Shown here in pieces: positions 16,750-27,217 of a stretch of 64,000 nt of DNA. Made by a program: the position numbers and the translations under genes. Below the pieces are notes generated by a model. The model did not search any database and was not told the origin of the DNA. It saw only the letters and a list, made by a program, of their open reading frames with translations. Position 1 is the first letter of the stretch; each line of letters begins with the position of its first letter. Source of the DNA: Streptomyces caeruleatus (GTDB lineage Bacteria; Actinomycetota; Actinomycetes; Streptomycetales; Streptomycetaceae); assembly GCF_001514235.1 (NCBI RefSeq), contig NZ_KQ948939.1:51612-115611 (forward strand). Direction: 5' to 3'.

Positions 16750-17147
16750 GCGGGGGATACCTGCGGCGGCCCGTTCCTGTCCGGTGGGGGTGCGCGTAGC
16801 GCGGTTCGGTGAGCTGGGTGGGTCGGGGCCGCGCCGGGGGGTACGCCGTCCAGCGGCCTCTGTGGCGTCCGGCGTCCGAGGACAAGACCGTCCCCCGCAG
16901 AGGACGACGCCACCCCAGGCCCCTCCAGCCCGTCCGGCGTCCGCGAACAAGACCATCCCCAGCCCCCCCCCTCCAGCCCGTCCGGCGTTTGAGGACGAGG
17001 CCGAAGGCCGATGGGGGTCCAGGGGGCGCAGCCCCCTGGCGGGGTCGAAGGGGCGGAGCTCCTGGGGATGGGACGGGTAGGGGCGGCGGGGGCGAATGGC
17101 GATGGGCCCCGGAAAGGGTTCCGGGGCCCATCGGGGGTGGGGGGAGG
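16750..17147. repeat. Intergenic block of dispersed repeats
   Basis: No gene. The left part (16762-16835) is nearly the same as 40091-40165. Three degenerate copies of CCCGTCCGGCGT followed by an GAGGACAAG-like segment lie near 16866, 16929 and 16977. AGGGGGCGCAGCCCCCT (17022-17038) is a hairpin, and 17061-17098 matches, inverted, the right edge of the window (63959-63989). This is the kind of decayed repeat common between Streptomyces genes. Confidence 0.65.
17101..17132 (-). terminator. Terminator after the DoxX-family gene
   Basis: The stem ATGGGCCCCGGAA / TTCCGGGGCCCAT with loop AGGG lies 16 bases past the stop on the minus strand. Confidence 0.75.
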
Positions 17148-18797
17148 TCAGCCCAGTAGGCCGCCCACCAGGCCCGGTTCGTCGGGGGACGAGCCGCCCG
17201 TCGAGCCGCCACCCGAGGACGGGCCCCCGGAGGTCGGACCGGTGCTGGTGCTGGGAGCTTCGTCGGCCGGCGTCGACTGCTGGGGCGGGGCCTGCCCGGC
17301 CGTCCCCTGCGTCTGACTCGGCGTACCGACACCCCCGGCGCCCGCCTCACTCGTGGCCCCCGGCGTCGTAGCGGCCCCCGACGGCGTGGCAGCCCCCGAC
17401 GTGGCCCCCTGCGTGGGCGAGTTGGAGGCCGACGGCGTCTTCCGGTGCCGCTGACCGGGCTCCTGCGGGAGCGGCGAACCGGGCAGCTCGTTGCGCGGAG
17501 CCTCCCCAGGTCCGGGAACGACCACACGGTCGGCGTCGCGGACCGCACCGCCGAGCAGTGACCCGATCAGCAGGGTCAGCCCGATGACGATCGCCGTGAC
17601 CAGGGCGCCACGGCGCAGGACGTACTGACGCAGCTCCCAGATGTCGGAGCGGGGTCCGAGGCGGCGCCAGGCCATGCCGGCCAAGCGGCCGTCGATCGAG
17701 TAGACGGGCGCACCGGCGATGATCAGCGGGGACCAGGCGGCGAGGTAGATGATGTCGGGGGCGTCGTAGACCGGGACGCTCTTCCAGCTGACGGTGACCA
17801 GGAGCGCGGTGGAGAGCAGGGCACCGACCACCGCGGCCACTCGCTGCCAGCAGCCCAGGACCGTCAGTACGCCGACGATGACCTGGAAGAAGGCGATAAC
17901 GAGACCGGAGCCGACCGGGTGCTCTAGGGCGAACTGGCGGAGGGGCTCGGCCACTTCCCAGGGATGCAGCGTGTTCAGCCACTTCACCATCGAGCCGCGC
18001 TTGCCACCGTCGAAGTAGACGGGGTCGCACAGCTTGCCCATGCCGGCGTAGATGGAGATGAAGCCGAGGAAGACCCGGAGGGGGAGGAGTACGACGCCGA
18101 GGTTCATGCGGCGGCCGGGGTAGTAGGCGTGCCGCGCCGGGTCGTCGCCGGATCGCCTGAGCGGGGTGTCGGGCCCGTTGGGGTCGTGGGTCTCGTCCGC
18201 GAAACCCTCGTCGTCGTAGGCGAGTTCTTCGTCGTAGGCGCTCTCGACCGTGCGCATGTTCGGAAGCAGCCGTGCCTCGAGCGACTCGTGCGTGCGCTGC
18301 GCGCCCACGATCGGCGTCTCGACGGTCTGCTCCAACACGTCGTCGTAGCCGCCGTCGTAGCCGCCGTCGTAGCCGCCACCGACGTCGACTCGCGGGATGA
18401 CCTGGGTGCCCCCGCCACCGGGGAGCGGTTCGTCGCCGTGGCGGACGCTGCCGTCCCGCACGGCCTGGAGCAGCCGGTGGGCGCCGGTGTCGTCCGGCGC
18501 GGACGTGCCGTTCCAGACGGCGACCCGGCGGCGGGCGCCGGTGGCCGCTCCCGCTCTGCCGGCCGCGTTGACGGCGGGGATACGGGCGGTGTCCTCGGTG
18601 GCGCTCAAGTGCCGTGTGATCCGCGGGGATTTGCTACGCCCGGTCGACGCGTTCAACAACACGCGGAAACTCGCGTGATTGACGATGATCTGCGCCGGAT
18701 CGCTCGGCACCTTCACCATGCTCAGCGCGGGAGCGTCGTCGTATCCCGACGAGCGGTCCCCCGTGGGTGTGCGGGGTGTTCTGGTGTCCACACTCAA
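17148..18797 (-). CDS. DoxX-family membrane protein with long N- and C-terminal tails
   Basis: 549 residues if TTG at 18795-18797 is used; an in-frame GTG at 18791-18793 is the alternative and neither has a clear ribosome site. The first 230 residues are hydrophilic, with a GGYDGGYDGGYDD repeat. Then come helices at about LGVVLLPLRVFLGFISIYAG, VIAFFQVIVGVLTVLG, VVGALLSTALLVTV, IIYLAAWSPLIIAGA and VTAIVIGLTLLIGSLLGG. The first four match DoxX; DoxX proteins are linked to redox or thiosulfate-linked membrane reactions in other organisms. A Pro/Ser/Thr/Gly-rich outer tail ends the protein. Confidence 0.75.
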   Translation of the reverse strand: MSVDTRTPRTPTGDRSSGYDDAPALSMVKVPSDPAQIIVNHASFRVLLNASTGRSKSPRITRHLSATEDTARIPAVNAAGRAGAATGARRRVAVWNGTSAPDDTGAHRLLQAVRDGSVRHGDEPLPGGGGTQVIPRVDVGGGYDGGYDGGYDDVLEQTVETPIVGAQRTHESLEARLLPNMRTVESAYDEELAYDDEGFADETHDPNGPDTPLRRSGDDPARHAYYPGRRMNLGVVLLPLRVFLGFISIYAGMGKLCDPVYFDGGKRGSMVKWLNTLHPWEVAEPLRQFALEHPVGSGLVIAFFQVIVGVLTVLGCWQRVAAVVGALLSTALLVTVSWKSVPVYDAPDIIYLAAWSPLIIAGAPVYSIDGRLAGMAWRRLGPRSDIWELRQYVLRRGALVTAIVIGLTLLIGSLLGGAVRDADRVVVPGPGEAPRNELPGSPLPQEPGQRHRKTPSASNSPTQGATSGAATPSGAATTPGATSEAGAGGVGTPSQTQGTAGQAPPQQSTPADEAPSTSTGPTSGGPSSGGGSTGGSSPDEPGLVGGLLG

Positions 18798-18925
18798 CTA
18801 ACCGAGTGACGTGTGGTTTGGACACTGCCTTGACCGGTCCGATCTGTCCGGACCCCGTCAAAGATGCGCAGGTCGCACCACTGTCACCAGAATTAACCCG
18901 CACGGGTGACGCCGCGGATGTCTGT

Positions 18926-19867
18926 TCAGGCGCGTCGGCGAGCCGCCTCGTAGAGGACGATCCCGGCCGCCACACCGGCGTTGAGCGACTCCGCGCCGCC
19001 CGGCATCGGGATGCGTACGCGGTAGTCGCACGTCTCGCCGACCAGGCGGGACAGACCCTTGCCCTCGCTGCCGACGACGATGACCACCGGGCCCTCCAGG
19101 GCCTGAAGGTCACCGAGTTCGGCCTCGCCGTCGGCCGCCAGGCCGACGACCACGAGGCCCGCCTTCTTGTACGACTCCAGCGCCCGGGTCAGGTTCGTGG
19201 CGCGAGCCACCGGGGTGCGGGCCGCCGTACCGGCGGACGTCTTCCAGGCACCGGCCGTCATGCCGGCCGCGCGGCGCTCCGGTACGACGACGCCGTGGCC
19301 GCCGAAGGCGGAGACCGAGCGGACGACGGCGCCGAGGTTGCGCGGGTCGGTCACGCCGTCCAGGGCCACGATCAGCGGGTCGGCGCCCTCGTCGTAAGCC
19401 GCGGCGGCGAGGTCCTCGGGGTGGGCGTACTCGTAGGGCGGGACCTGGAGGACGAGGCCCTGGTGGTTCAGGCCGTTGGTCATGCGGTCCAGCTCGGGGC
19501 GCGGGGCCTCCATGAGGTTGATGCCGCCGCGGTCGGCGGCGAGCTGGAGGGCCTCGCGGACGCGCTCGTCGTTGTCGATGAACTGCTGGACGTAGAGGGT
19601 CGACGCCGGGACGCCCTCGCGCAGGGCCTCCACCACCGGGTTACGGCCGACGACCATCTCGGACGTGCCCTTGCCGCCGCGGCCGCGCGGCGCGGGGCGG
19701 CGCGCGGCCTGCTTCGCCTTGGCGGTCGCGATGCGGTTCTTCTTGTGCTTCTTGCGCATCTCGGCGGGCGGCGTCGGGCCCTTGCCTTCGAGACCCTTGC
19801 GTCGCTGGCCGCCACTGCCGACCTGCGCGCCCTTCTTGCCGGACATGCGGCGGTTGTTCGCGGCCAT
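18926..19867 (-). CDS. rlmB: TrmH/SpoU-family 23S rRNA 2'-O-ribose methyltransferase (RlmB-like)
   Basis: 313 residues. A basic, probably disordered N-terminus (Lys/Arg-rich, about 75 residues) precedes the substrate-binding domain VVGRNPVVEALREGVPAS and the SPOUT catalytic domain: ALDGVTDPRNLGAVVRS (motif 1), VIVVGSEGKGLSRLV (motif 2), IPMPGGAESLNAGVAAG (motif 3), which form the trefoil-knot SAM site. It methylates a ribose in 23S rRNA, by analogy G2251. AGGTAGG precedes the ATG. It lies just downstream of cysS, about 100 bases away, a neighbourhood conserved in actinobacteria. Confidence 0.9.
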   Translation of the reverse strand: MAANNRRMSGKKGAQVGSGGQRRKGLEGKGPTPPAEMRKKHKKNRIATAKAKQAARRPAPRGRGGKGTSEMVVGRNPVVEALREGVPASTLYVQQFIDNDERVREALQLAADRGGINLMEAPRPELDRMTNGLNHQGLVLQVPPYEYAHPEDLAAAAYDEGADPLIVALDGVTDPRNLGAVVRSVSAFGGHGVVVPERRAAGMTAGAWKTSAGTAARTPVARATNLTRALESYKKAGLVVVGLAADGEAELGDLQALEGPVVIVVGSEGKGLSRLVGETCDYRVRIPMPGGAESLNAGVAAGIVLYEAARRRA

Positions 19868-19965
19868 GACCTACCTGTCTGTCGTGAGCGTTCGAATGTA
19901 CGTCTATGCAGTGTGCCGCCCGGAGGCCCGGGCGGCACAATCGATCTTCCGGCGGACCGGTTCGG

Positions 19966-21363
<1,398 letters not shown>

Positions 21364-21370
21364 GACACAT

Positions 21371-21376
21371 AGGGTA
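21371..21376 (-). promoter_or_regulatory. Probable -10 (TACCCT) for leaderless cysS
   Basis: TACCCT on the minus strand ends seven bases before the GTG start. Confidence 0.45.
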
Positions 21377-21525
21377 GTAGGCCGGTGGGGGTGCGTGGAG
21401 CAGTGCCTTGATTGTCGGGTGCGAGCCGGTGGGGGTTGGTCGCGCCCACGCGGCGGAGCCGCATATTGATACAGCCCCGCGCCCCTGGGTTGGCACACTC
21501 CCCCTGCGCTAGGAGCCCCACCCTC

Positions 21526-22023
21526 TCAGCCGACCCGCACCACCAGCGCTGTCGCCACCGCCATCAAGCCCTCACCCCTGCCCGGGAACCCCAGCCCGTC
21601 CGTCGTCGCTCCCGACACCGACACCGGTGCCCCCGCCGCCTCCGACAGGAGCTTCTGAGCCTCGTCCCTGCGCTTGCCGATCTTCGGGCGCGGGCCTACG
21701 ACCTGTACGGCGATATTGCCGATCCGGAAGCCTGCCTCACGGACGATGCGGGCGGCCTCCGTCAACAAGGTCACCCCCGACGCACCCGACCACTCGGGCC
21801 GCCCCGTGCCGAAGTGCCGGCCCAGATCGCCGAGGCCGGCGGCCGAGAAGAGCGCGTTGCAGGCGGCGTGGGCGACGACGTCCGCGTCGGAGTGGCCCGC
21901 GAGGCCGGGGCCCTCGCCCTCCCACTTCAGGCCCGCGCACCACAGCTCGCGGCCCTCCTCGAAGGCGTGGATGTCGGTGCCGATGCCGACCTGCGGCAGC
22001 ACTGGAAGCTGCTCAGAAGCCAT
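21526..22023 (-). CDS. ispF: 2-C-methyl-D-erythritol 2,4-cyclodiphosphate synthase
   Basis: 165 residues. IspF cyclises CDP-methylerythritol phosphate to MEcPP in the MEP isoprenoid pathway and works as a trimer. The zinc-binding motif is GIGTDIHAF with GHSDADVVAHA, and the nucleotide-binding loop is SGATTDGLGFPGRGEG. Its start overlaps the end of ispD by 11 bases, so both are translated from one message. The region downstream toward cysS (21364-21525) carries a decayed repeat and no gene. Confidence 0.93.
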   Translation of the reverse strand: MASEQLPVLPQVGIGTDIHAFEEGRELWCAGLKWEGEGPGLAGHSDADVVAHAACNALFSAAGLGDLGRHFGTGRPEWSGASGVTLLTEAARIVREAGFRIGNIAVQVVGPRPKIGKRRDEAQKLLSEAAGAPVSVSGATTDGLGFPGRGEGLMAVATALVVRVG

Positions 22024-22789
22024 CGTTCAGCCTCCGGCGCGCCAGGACCGCCTCGGCCAGGACCAGGTCCAGCGGGCGGGTGACCTTGAAGGCCTCCTCA
22101 TGGCCGGGCACGACCACGACCGTCAGGCCGAGCTGCTCGACCATGCTCGCGTCGTCGGTGACGTCGCCGGTCACGGTCTCGTGGGCGCGGATCAGCGTGG
22201 CGCGGTCGAAACCCTGGGGAGTCTGTACGGAGCGGAGGCGGGCGCGCCGCGGCGTGGCGACCACCGGTTCGGGCTCGCCCGTGACGGTGGCCGGCTCGAC
22301 CTCCTTGACGGTGTCGGCGAGCGGCAGTGCGGGCACCACGGCCGGCGATCCGTCCCGTACGGCCTCGATCACCGCGTCCACCGTGTCCACCGGGACCAGG
22401 GGGCGCGCCGCGTCGTGCACCAGCACGATGTCGTGGTCCGGCGGCAGCGCGTCCAGGCCGAGCTTCACGGACTCCTGGCGGGTCTCACCGCCGGGGACGA
22501 CCAGGAAGTCGGTGCGCTCGGGCAGCGCGTGGGCATCGAGCAGGCTCTTGGCCTCGGCGGCGCCGTCGGGCGGGGCCACGACGACCACGAGGGAGACGGC
22601 GCGGGAGGCGGCCATCGCGCGGACGGCGTGGATGAGCATGGGCGTGCCGTTCAGCGCGCGGAGCGCCTTGGGGGCGCCGGGACCCAGGCGTACGCCCCGT
22701 CCGGCGGCCGGGATCACCACGGCGGTACGGGCCCCGGTACGACCTTCGGAGGGGGCACCCGTGGGCGAAGGACGCGAAACGTCAGACAT
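22013..22789 (-). CDS. ispD: 2-C-methyl-D-erythritol 4-phosphate cytidylyltransferase
   Basis: 258 residues. IspD joins CTP and MEP. I see the CTP-binding loop VVIPAAGRGVRLGPGAPKAL, then LVHDAARPLVPV, DTVKEVEP and QTPQGFDRATL. An N-terminal extension of about 20 residues (RPSPTGAPSEGRTG) precedes the domain, so a later start cannot be excluded. It forms an operon with ispF. The gap to carD (286 bases) contains a weak hairpin but no gene. Confidence 0.92.
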   Translation of the reverse strand: MSDVSRPSPTGAPSEGRTGARTAVVIPAAGRGVRLGPGAPKALRALNGTPMLIHAVRAMAASRAVSLVVVVAPPDGAAEAKSLLDAHALPERTDFLVVPGGETRQESVKLGLDALPPDHDIVLVHDAARPLVPVDTVDAVIEAVRDGSPAVVPALPLADTVKEVEPATVTGEPEPVVATPRRARLRSVQTPQGFDRATLIRAHETVTGDVTDDASMVEQLGLTVVVVPGHEEAFKVTRPLDLVLAEAVLARRRLNDGF

Positions 22790-23027
22790 CGGTTCCTGTC
22801 AGGTTTGTGTGCTCTGCCTACGTGGGTATGGCCTCAGCGTGCCGGGTGGGACGGCTTGACCGAACCCTTCCGTGACAACGGTCGAGCCAGCTGCCCGGAC
22901 CCGGCACATCAAGTATCGGGGGCGCCCCCGAGATGGACGCACCGCGAGACGGATGCACCGCGTCGTCAAGCGAACATGCCGCAGCGCCCGGCGACAGTAA
23001 AAACGTCATCGGGCACCGCGGCACTTT

Positions 23028-23057
23028 TTTAAAGCAACACAGCAGTGTGTGCTGAAC
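23028..23057 (-). terminator. Possible terminator after carD
   Basis: An imperfect stem AGCACACA / TGTGTTGCT is followed on the minus strand by TTTAAAAAAGTG. The loop is short and one base bulges. Confidence 0.4.
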
Positions 23058-23075
23058 TGAGGCGGACGGACCGCG

Positions 23076-23558
23076 TCAGGACGCGAGGACCTCGTCGAGC
23101 AGGGCCTCGGCCTTGTCCTCGTTCGTGTTCTCCGCGAGGGCGAGCTCGCTCACCAGAATCTGGCGGGCCTTGGCGAGCATGCGCTTCTCACCGGCGGAGA
23201 GTCCACGCTCGCGCTCACGACGCCACAGGTCACGCACGACTTCCGCGACCTTGATGACATCGCCGGAGGCGAGCTTCTCCAGATTTGCCTTGTAACGACG
23301 CGACCAGTTCGTGGGCTCCTCGGCGTACGGCGCGCGCAGCACCTCGAAGACCCGGTCCAGCCCGTCCTGACCGACCACATCACGCACGCCGACGAACTCC
23401 GCATTGTCCGCTGGCACACGTACCGTCAGGTCACCCTGGGCGACCTTCAGCACCAAGTAGGTCTTGTCCACGCCTTTGATCTGGCGAGTTTCGATGGCCT
23501 CGATCAGCGCGGCCCCGTGATGGGGATAGACCACGGTGTCGCCAACCTTGAACGTCAT
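23076..23558 (-). CDS. carD: CarD-family RNA polymerase-binding regulator
   Basis: 160 residues. The N-terminal TRCF-like RNA-polymerase interaction domain starts FKVGDTVVYPHHGAALIEAI; the helical C-terminal DNA-binding domain holds the conserved Trp in RDLWRRERERGLSAGEKRML. In mycobacteria CarD stabilises open complexes at rRNA and other promoters. Length and both domains match. GAAGGGG lies about 12 bases before the ATG. It sits upstream of ispDF on the same strand, a conserved actinobacterial neighbourhood. Confidence 0.93.
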   Translation of the reverse strand: MTFKVGDTVVYPHHGAALIEAIETRQIKGVDKTYLVLKVAQGDLTVRVPADNAEFVGVRDVVGQDGLDRVFEVLRAPYAEEPTNWSRRYKANLEKLASGDVIKVAEVVRDLWRRERERGLSAGEKRMLAKARQILVSELALAENTNEDKAEALLDEVLAS

Positions 23559-24174
23559 GTGACAGGTACCCCTTCCGTGGCTATCCAGGGTAACACGGAA
23601 ACTGCGGGTTCTGAATGGCGTTTTCGCAGGTCAGGGCATATCTCGGGGCTTGACAAGTCCAACACGAACGTGCTTCGCGGGCCGAGTGGAAGAAGGTATT
23701 CGCAGGTCGGAGCGGCTCTACGGGCGAGGTGAAACGCGCACGTTACACGCATCCGGAGGCACCTCCGATTGGCCGAACGTACACATATGTCCGGTTCCAG
23801 GCGTGCGACTTTCGCTACTCCGTTCGGCGTCCCGGAGTCAGGTCCCGGACGATTCCGGAATTGATCACAGCCAGGTCGGGGGCACGGTCGGTGATCAATT
23901 TCGGAGAAGGTCGCGCATTCCTTCACGGAAATTTTGCGGGGGTCTTGCGAGGGGGCTTATGTGAATGCGGGACGAGCCCCGGGGCAATGTGACTCCCGGG
24001 CCACCTGTGGGTGAAGGGACGGGTGGTGGAAGAGGTACTTCGACGGCACTTGGGCGCCCAGGGGAGGGTCGGGTGCGGTCGCGCGGGAACGGCTCGGTAA
24101 CCTAAGGCCGCTGACAGATACTTAGGGCGGCTTTATGCAGCCCGCTCCGTTCAAGTCAAGGAGTTGCCGCCGCC
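23559..24174. other. 616-base intergenic region, no convincing gene
   Basis: It must hold the divergent promoters of carD and the lipoprotein gene. I see a TTGACA at 23649-23654 without a well-spaced -10. Some frames stay open but lack a ribosome site and codon bias typical of genes. Base composition here is less GC-rich than neighbouring coding DNA. Confidence 0.4.
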
Positions 24175-24882
24175 GTGAGCAGCAGCCTTCGACGCGGCGC
24201 CCTCGCCGCGGCCGCCATCGCGTTCTCGATCACGTCGCTCGGTGCGTGCGCCGCCGGCAACAACAGCCAGACGCTGGAGATCAAGCCGGACAACGCGGCG
24301 ACCTCCGTGGGCGACATCAAGATCCAGAACGCCATCGTCATCACCCAGCCCGACCCGGAGTCGACCGGCCCCGCCGCGGTCTCCGCGACCTTGTTCAACT
24401 CCGGCAGCACCGCGCAGACGCTGGACTCGATCAAGGTGGACGGCACCAGCAAGAGTGCCGAGCTCAAGCCCGCCAAGGGCGGGAGCCTCACCATCCCGGC
24501 CGGCGGTTCGCTGATCATCGGCGGCAAGGACAACGCCTCCGCGACGCTGCCCGGCAGCCGTGAGGCGATCCAGGACGGCAACGCCCAGAAGATCACCTTC
24601 ACCTTCAGCAAGACCGGTGACGTGAGCCTGCGCGCCTTCGTCGTCCCGGCCGAGCACTACTTCGAGAGCTGGGGCCCGAGCAAGGTCCCGGCGGCGCCGG
24701 GCACGTCGGCCTCCCCGAGCGGTTCGCCGACCGGCACCCCGGCCGGCGGCACCCATGCCACCCCGACCGGTTCGGCCTCCGCCGGCGAGACGCCGGGCGC
24801 CGGCACCGAGGCCGGTACCGGCGCGGGCGCGGGCGCGGCGACGCCGTCCGACAGCGCCTCGCAGTCGGCTGCCGGTCACTGA
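24175..24882 (+). CDS. Lipoprotein, possible PCuAC-like/DUF461 domain
   Basis: 235 residues from a GTG with AAGGAG 11 bases upstream. The signal ends in a lipobox LGAC (Cys25). The mature domain (residues 30-170) is beta-rich: VGDIKIQNAIVITQP, SATLFNSGSTAQTLDSI, GGSLTIPAGGSLIIGG, the layout of surface lipoproteins related to copper chaperone PCu(A)C, but I do not see a clear Met/His copper site. A 60-residue Gly/Thr/Ser/Ala tail ends it. It is anchored on the outer membrane face. It converges with phoP across a strong terminator. Confidence 0.72.
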   Translation: MSSSLRRGALAAAAIAFSITSLGACAAGNNSQTLEIKPDNAATSVGDIKIQNAIVITQPDPESTGPAAVSATLFNSGSTAQTLDSIKVDGTSKSAELKPAKGGSLTIPAGGSLIIGGKDNASATLPGSREAIQDGNAQKITFTFSKTGDVSLRAFVVPAEHYFESWGPSKVPAAPGTSASPSGSPTGTPAGGTHATPTGSASAGETPGAGTEAGTGAGAGAATPSDSASQSAAGH

Positions 24883-24915
24883 GCTGCCGTACGGCGCCTG
24901 TGGAGCCGTAGAAAA

Positions 24916-24948
24916 GGGCGGGGCCCCGGATCATCCGGGGCCCCGCCC
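24916..24948. terminator. Bidirectional terminator between lipoprotein gene and phoP
   Basis: A perfect stem GGGCGGGGCCCCGGAT / ATCCGGGGCCCCGCCC flanks a single-base centre. Confidence 0.85.
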
Positions 24949-25014
24949 TCTGTCGTACGCCTTGCCTCTGACGTCTACGGCTGTTTACAACGGTTTACGG
25001 CTGTTTACAGCGGT

Positions 25015-25695
25015 TTACGGCTCGAACTTGTAGCCCAGACCGCGCACCGTCACCAGATACCTGGGCGCGCCCGGGTCCGGCTCGATCTTGGCGCGCAGGC
25101 GCTTGACGTGGACGTCGAGGGTCTTGGTGTCGCCCACGTAGTCGGCGCCCCAGACGCGGTCGATGAGCTGCATGCGGGTCAGGACGCGGCCGGCGTTGCG
25201 CAGCAGCATCTCGAGCAGGTCGAACTCCTTGAGGGGGAGGTCGACCTTGGAGCCGGAGACCGTGACCACATGGCGGTCCACGTCCATGCGGACCGGGCCG
25301 GCCTCCAGGGCGGCCGGGGTGACCTCCTCGGGCTCGCCGCGGCGGCGCAGGACGGCCCGGATACGGGCGACGAGCTCGCGCGAGGAGAACGGCTTGGTGA
25401 CGTAGTCATCGGCTCCTATTTCCAGGCCGACCACCTTGTCGATCTCGCTGTCCTTGGCGGTGACCATGATCACCGGGACGTTGGAGCGGCCGCGCAGCTG
25501 GCGGCAGACCTCGGTGCCCGGCAGGCCGGGCAGCATCAGGTCGAGGAGGACGAGGTCGGCGCCGTTGCGCTCGAACTCGTCGAGTCCGTCGGGCCCGGTG
25601 GTCGCGACGGCGACCTCGAAGCCCTCCTTGCGGAGCATGTACGACAGGGCGTCGGAGAAGGACTCCTCGTCCTCGACGACGAGCACACGGGTCAC
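25015..25695 (-). CDS. phoP: PhoP, phosphate-limitation response regulator
   Basis: 226 residues. The receiver domain has LVVEDEESF acidic pair, phospho-acceptor Asp in LVLLDLMLPGLPGT, Thr in IMVTAKDS and Lys in DDYVTKPF. The C-terminal OmpR-type winged helix includes LPLKEFDLLEMLLRNAGRVL and the closing VRGLGYKFEP. PhoP binds PHO boxes made of 11-bp direct repeats and controls phosphate uptake and, in Streptomyces, antibiotic production. Its GTG overlaps the stop of phoR by 4 bases. Confidence 0.95.
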   Translation of the reverse strand: MTRVLVVEDEESFSDALSYMLRKEGFEVAVATTGPDGLDEFERNGADLVLLDLMLPGLPGTEVCRQLRGRSNVPVIMVTAKDSEIDKVVGLEIGADDYVTKPFSSRELVARIRAVLRRRGEPEEVTPAALEAGPVRMDVDRHVVTVSGSKVDLPLKEFDLLEMLLRNAGRVLTRMQLIDRVWGADYVGDTKTLDVHVKRLRAKIEPDPGAPRYLVTVRGLGYKFEP

Positions 25696-26984
25696 GGAAG
25701 GACCTCCGGGGCGGAAAGCGTTTCGTACGCGGTTGGCTCAGGGGGTGAAGCAGTGGATCTGCGGGGATTCGATCCGGCGGAGTGCCCGGCCTCGTCGTCG
25801 AGATCGGGGTGCTGCTGCCCACGGTCGCGGGCCACGCCCGCCTCCGGCAGCCGCAGGGTGAACGTGGAGCCCTGTCCCTCGGAGCTCCACACCGTGACCT
25901 CCCCGCTGTGCGAGGCGGCCACGTGCTTGACGATCGCGAGACCGAGGCCGGTGCCACCGGTGGCACGGGAACGGGCCGGGTCGACGCGGTAGAAGCGCTC
26001 GAAGATGCGCTCCTTGTCCTTGTCCGAGATGCCGATGCCCTGATCGGTCACGGCGATCTCGATGAGGTCTCCGCCCGGGGCGCTGACCCGGCGGGCGGCG
26101 ATGCCGACGCGGGTGCGGGCGGGCGAGTAGTTGACGGCGTTCTCGACGAGGTTGCCGAGCGCGGCGGCGAGCTGGCCGCGGTTGCCCCAGATGCTGAGGT
26201 CGTCGCTGGTGCTCCCCGCTGCCATGGTGATCTGCTTCGTACCGGCGGCGTGCCGGCAGCGGTCCACGGCCTCGGCGACGAGCTCGTCGACGCGGACCGG
26301 CTCGGCGTCCTCCAGCGGGTCGTCGTTCTGCACCCGGGAGAGGTCGATGAGCTCCTGCACCAGGCTGGTCAGGCGGGTCGCCTCGATCTGCATCCGGCCG
26401 GCGAAGCGCTGCACGGCCTCCGGGTCGTCGGAGGCGTCCATGACGGCCTCGGACAGAAGGGAGAGCGCGCCGACCGGCGTCTTCAGCTCGTGACTCACGT
26501 TCGCGACGAAGTCACGCCGCACCGCCTCTATCCTCCGGGCCTCGGTGAGGTCCTCGACGAGGAGGAGGACGAGGCGGGAACCGAGGGGCGCGACGCGCGC
26601 GGACACGGCGAGGGCATCGCCGCGTCCGGTACCGCGTCGGGGCAGATCCAGCTCGACCTGCCTTATCTCGCCGTCCCGTCTCGTGTCCCGCGCCATCTGG
26701 AGCATGGGCTCCACGGAGAGCTTGCCGCCGCGCACCAGACCGAGGGCGTACGCCGCCGAGCTGGCCTTGACCACGGCGTCCCCCTCGTCGAGGACGACGG
26801 CGGAGGAGCGCAGCACCGACAGGACCGTGTCCACGCCGGGCGGCAGGACGGGGTCGGTGTGCAGGGAGGTCCGAGTGGGTCGCTTCAGGTCGCGTTCGCT
26901 CCAGCGGAACGCCAGCATGGCGATGACGCCGGTGAGTACCCCGGCTATCGCTGCCGCTGCGGCGACCGCCGCGTTCACGTCCAT
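25692..26984 (-). CDS. phoR: PhoR, phosphate-sensing histidine kinase
   Basis: 430 residues. One N-terminal membrane helix (VAAAAAIAGVLTGVIAMLAF) is followed by a PAS-like segment, the HisKA box FVANVSHELKTPVGALSLLSE with the autophosphorylated His, and HATPase motifs LVENAVNYS (N), DQGIGISDKDKERIF (G1/F) and TGGTGLGLAIVKHV (G2). It phosphorylates PhoP. No Shine-Dalgarno is seen, but TAACCT lies six bases before the ATG on the minus strand, so the transcript is probably leaderless, as I recall being reported for S. coelicolor phoRP. Confidence 0.95.
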   Translation of the reverse strand: MDVNAAVAAAAAIAGVLTGVIAMLAFRWSERDLKRPTRTSLHTDPVLPPGVDTVLSVLRSSAVVLDEGDAVVKASSAAYALGLVRGGKLSVEPMLQMARDTRRDGEIRQVELDLPRRGTGRGDALAVSARVAPLGSRLVLLLVEDLTEARRIEAVRRDFVANVSHELKTPVGALSLLSEAVMDASDDPEAVQRFAGRMQIEATRLTSLVQELIDLSRVQNDDPLEDAEPVRVDELVAEAVDRCRHAAGTKQITMAAGSTSDDLSIWGNRGQLAAALGNLVENAVNYSPARTRVGIAARRVSAPGGDLIEIAVTDQGIGISDKDKERIFERFYRVDPARSRATGGTGLGLAIVKHVAASHSGEVTVWSSEGQGSTFTLRLPEAGVARDRGQQHPDLDDEAGHSAGSNPRRSTASPPEPTAYETLSAPEVLP

Positions 26985-26990
26985 GCACCC

Positions 26991-26996
26991 AGGTTA
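26991..26996 (-). promoter_or_regulatory. Probable -10 (TAACCT) of leaderless phoR
   Basis: TAACCT on the minus strand is separated from the ATG by six bases. Confidence 0.55.
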
Positions 26997-27057
26997 GGCA
27001 TGACGCGGGCAGTGGCCACAGCCGTCGGAGTGCGAGCTCGAACACTCGTCGCCCAGA

Positions 27058-27101
27058 GTTCACCTTGGAGCCAGTGGTGGTTCATTTGGGGTGGCGGAAA
27101 C
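27058..27101 (+). promoter_or_regulatory. PHO box between phoR and phoU
   Basis: Two good 11-bp units, GTTCACCTTGG (27058-27068) and GTTCATTTGGG (27080-27090), flank a weak unit in the same register; a further weak unit may follow. This matches the PhoP-binding consensus in Streptomyces and lies in the shared phoR/phoU control region, so both genes should respond to PhoP. Confidence 0.8.
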
Positions 27102-27171
27102 GGACGCGTAGGGCCCGAATAGTCGACGTGTGGGGTTCGCACAGGTGGTTTGGCGTGGGATCACACTGGCG

Positions 27172-27217
27172 GTTTCACGACAGTCCTACTGTCGTTTTCA
27201 CGACGGTCTTACTGTCG
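27172..27217 (+). repeat. Tandem 23-bp repeat with internal palindromes in the phoU leader
   Basis: Units 27172-27194 and 27195-27217 match at 20 of 23 positions. Each contains CGACAGTCCTACTGTCG or the variant CGACGGTCTTACTGTCG, inverted repeats with 7-bp arms. GTCTTAC (27207-27213) is also complementary to GTAAGAC (27230-27236). The following 27238-27266 has GGACAGCAGGC repeated. Confidence 0.7.

Noticed and set aside
23559..23926. Minus-strand frame upstream of carD
   Set aside because: Lower GC at third positions than real genes here and no ribosome site; probably promoter DNA.
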